Of a stretch of DNA of 33,569 nucleotides, positions 32,212 to 33,569 are shown piece by piece. The notes under the pieces were generated by a model, which was given only the letters and a program-made list of their open reading frames with translations, was not told the origin of the DNA and did no database searches. The translations under genes were made by a program, and so were the position numbers. The DNA lies in NCBI GenBank assembly GCA_035552775.1, contig DASZKW010000073.1, positions 1 through 33,569 on the forward strand, read 5' to 3'. How positions within the stretch are numbered: position 1 is the stretch's first letter; every line of letters starts with the position of its first letter. Source of the stretch: DASZKW01 sp035552775. GTDB lineage: Bacteria; Actinomycetota; Acidimicrobiia; Acidimicrobiales; Palsa-688.

Positions 32212-32589
32212 TCACGGGCCCGCCCGCGCTCCGCCGTCTCCGAAGGACCGGTAGAAGCAGCTGCGCTCACCGGTATGGCAGGCCCCGGCGCCTTCCTGCT
32301 CCACCACCACCAAGAGGGTGTCGCCGTCGCAGTCGAAGCGCACCTCGCGCACCCACTGGCGGTCACCGGAGGTGTCGCCCTTGCGCCACAGCTCCTGGCG
32401 GCTGCGGGACCAGAACACCGTGCGGCCGGTGTCGAGGGTCTGGCGGAGGGAGACCTCGTTCATCCACGCCATCATCAGCACCCGGCCGGTCGCGTCCTCC
32501 TGGACGATGGCGGGGACCAGGCCGTCGTCGTTGTAGCGCACGGAGGCGAGCTGCTCGGCGGTGGCGGAGATGGGTGTGGCGACCGGCAT
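32212..32589 (-). CDS. hisI: Phosphoribosyl-AMP cyclohydrolase
   Basis: A 125-residue zinc enzyme of histidine biosynthesis that opens the purine ring of PR-AMP. VLMMAWMNEVSLRQTL, TVFWSRSRQELWRKGDTSG, the FDCDGDTLLVVVEQEG stretch and the metal-binding CHTGERSCFYRS are all family hallmarks. It is monofunctional, without a fused HisE domain. ATG 32589 gives MPVATPISATAEQL. It is immediately followed by trpE, an arrangement seen in actinobacteria where hisI precedes trpE. Confidence 0.95.
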   Translation of the reverse strand: MPVATPISATAEQLASVRYNDDGLVPAIVQEDATGRVLMMAWMNEVSLRQTLDTGRTVFWSRSRQELWRKGDTSGDRQWVREVRFDCDGDTLLVVVEQEGAGACHTGERSCFYRSFGDGGARAGP

Positions 32590-32624
32590 GGCGCCAATGC
32601 TACGGGCACCGCCGTCCGGCGCGG

Positions 32625-32948
32625 TCAGAGGTACAGCCCGGTGCCGCCGTCGTTGCGCTCGGAGGCCACGGCGTGGATGTCACGCTCGCGCAGGATCAGA
32701 TAGTCCTCGCCCTGTACCTCGACCTCGTAGCGATCCTCGGGGTTGAACAGGACCTGGTCGCCGGCCTTGACGCTGCGCACGTGTGGGCCGGCGGCGACGA
32801 CCTCGGCCCACGCCAGGCGCCGCGATATCTGGGCGGTGGCGGGGATGAGGATGCCGGCGCGGGACTTGCGCTCGCCCTCGCCGCGGGGGATCTGGACCAG
32901 GACGCGGTCGGTGAGCATCTGGACGGCCTGCTTGGCGTCGCCGGGCAC
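32625..32948 (-). CDS. GroES-like (Cpn10-type) co-chaperone family protein
   Basis: About 107 residues from GTG 32948 (MPGDAKQAVQMLTDRVLV), or about 97 from ATG 32918. The fold follows Cpn10: an N-terminal LTDRVLVQIP strand, a mobile-loop-like region (GEGERKSRAGILIPATAQ), AWAEVVAAGPHV, KAGDQVLFNPEDRYEVEV and the closing DYLILRERDIHAVA. Compared with classical GroES the C-terminus has an extra roughly 13-residue tail ending GTGLYL, as in a distinct actinobacterial group. It is not next to groEL, so it may be a paralogue rather than the main co-chaperone. The start could also lie further upstream. The 35-bp gap to hisI suggests cotranscription. Confidence 0.78.
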   Translation of the reverse strand: MPGDAKQAVQMLTDRVLVQIPRGEGERKSRAGILIPATAQISRRLAWAEVVAAGPHVRSVKAGDQVLFNPEDRYEVEVQGEDYLILRERDIHAVASERNDGGTGLYL

Positions 32949-33026
32949 CGTTCCACCGTACCGTCCTTGGTGGATCCGGAAGGCGAGACGGGTCGCCGCA
33001 AGGAGGTGGCTCGTCGACAACCGATT

Positions 33027-33067
33027 CGGGTCAGTTGGTGTCGTATGGGCGACATCAACCGACCCCG
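33027..33067. terminator. Inverted repeat downstream of the truncated minus-strand gene
   Basis: CGGGTCAGTTGGTGTCG (33027-33043) pairs with CGACATCAACCGACCCCG (33050-33067) around a TATGGG loop. There are two mismatched or wobble positions and one extra base. It lies just past the stop at 33084 and upstream of the GroES-like gene, so it could end transcription of the former. Confidence 0.6.
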
Positions 33068-33083
33068 ATACGCCGAACCTTGC

Positions 33084-33569
33084 CTAGCCGCTGGGTGGAA
33101 AGGGGGCGCCAGCCTCGAAGGATCGAGCTCGTTCGTCGCCACGCGACGTGTTGTTCAACCAGCATGTAAACCCCCACTCGTTCCTATCAAGCGTTCGCCA
33201 CGCAGCCTCGACTCGGGCGAGCGATTCGTCGATCGGCTCGGGCCATTCGACGAAGCCCTCGTCCGATACGGCGCCGAGCACAACCAGGCCTTCCTCTGCG
33301 AGGTCACGGATCGCCTGGAGCCCGAAGGCAACGACCTCTCCATCACTGACCGAGCCGAGCTGACGGGCAAACCCCTCGACTGCTGTCAGAGGTACCCAAT
33401 CGTCGAGTCCAGCCGACAGGATCCTGCGCGAAAGCTCGCTCGTCACGGCAGATGAACCGTAGACGCCAAGCCATCGCTTCCCACTAAAAGGCTTTAGGGA
33501 CTCAAACAACGATGAGCCAATCCCCGGAACGTATGGTGTAGCTCTCGAACTCTCGCCAAGAGTCAAAGA
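33084..33569 (-). CDS. Hypothetical protein, 5' truncated by window edge
   Basis: At least 160 residues are visible. The frame is still open at the window end, so the N-terminus is missing. A TTG at 33566 is the only candidate start and is not convincing. I cannot assign a family. The C-terminal half is acidic and Trp-rich (FVEWPEPIDESLARVEAAWRTLDRNEWGFTCWLNN), after a helical DDWVPLTAVEGFARQLG and LQAIRDLAEEGLVVLG. This layout recalls small cytosolic actinobacterial proteins of unknown role. There is no signal peptide or membrane segment in the visible part. Its DNA is less GC-rich than the neighbouring his/trp genes. Confidence 0.55.
   Translation of the reverse strand, partial: SLTLGESSRATPYVPGIGSSLFESLKPFSGKRWLGVYGSSAVTSELSRRILSAGLDDWVPLTAVEGFARQLGSVSDGEVVAFGLQAIRDLAEEGLVVLGAVSDEGFVEWPEPIDESLARVEAAWRTLDRNEWGFTCWLNNTSRGDERARSFEAGAPFPPSG

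Overview
This is a GC-rich, gene-dense chromosomal window. It most likely comes from an actinobacterium; an Acidimicrobiia-like lineage is my inference. Supporting signs are an MprA/MprB-type two-component pair, a fabD-fabH-acpP-fabF fatty-acid cluster in the usual actinobacterial order, frequent GTG and TTG starts, DUF929 and VKOR thiol-redox proteins, and an actinobacterial GroES-like protein. It is almost entirely core and housekeeping DNA. I see no CRISPR array, prophage, transposase or rRNA. No stretch over 300 bases lacks a gene.

Layout. At 1-1273, a gene fragment and an unrecognised orphan gene (277-1062) lie among members of an unusual hairpin family. At 1274-3475 is an mprAB-like regulator/sensor pair, then tRNA-Leu(CAA) at 3539-3621. 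At 3704-7509 is the type II fatty-acid synthase cluster (fabD, fabH, acpP, fabF). A DMT-type membrane transporter follows at 7558-8553. On the minus strand, 8596-10499 holds a class III aminotransferase and a Bcp-type peroxiredoxin. An AarF/UbiB-family kinase (10648-12408, plus) converges on a large GT-C-like membrane protein (12439-14271, minus). BipA/TypA GTPase is at 14458-16326. An AidB-type acyl-CoA dehydrogenase and YqgE/AlgH lie on the minus strand (16472-18787), followed by a glucose-dehydrogenase-like MDR enzyme (18901-19947, plus). A DUF929 + VKOR pair (20060-21728) looks like an extracytoplasmic thiol-oxidation module.

The minus strand at 21845-25328 is a tightly coupled trpC-trpF-trpB-trpA operon with ATGA overlaps. 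It is separated from hisI-trpE (30687-32589) by an orphan AAA ATPase, a second OmpR-type two-component system, a lipoprotein and ygfZ. A GroES-like gene and a truncated unknown gene close the window.

The most unusual content is repetitive DNA. First, three hairpins (about 154-192, 1117-1226 and 21754-21853) share stem sequence, show compensatory base changes and keep one mispaired position, while their loops are unrelated. Second, a 30-bp unit with no stop codon in any of six frames is inserted in frame in two unrelated genes: twice in fabD and six times in tandem in the membrane protein. The two proteins read it on opposite strands as different peptides. FabD also carries a C-terminal biotinyl/lipoyl-like domain with no evident acceptor lysine.
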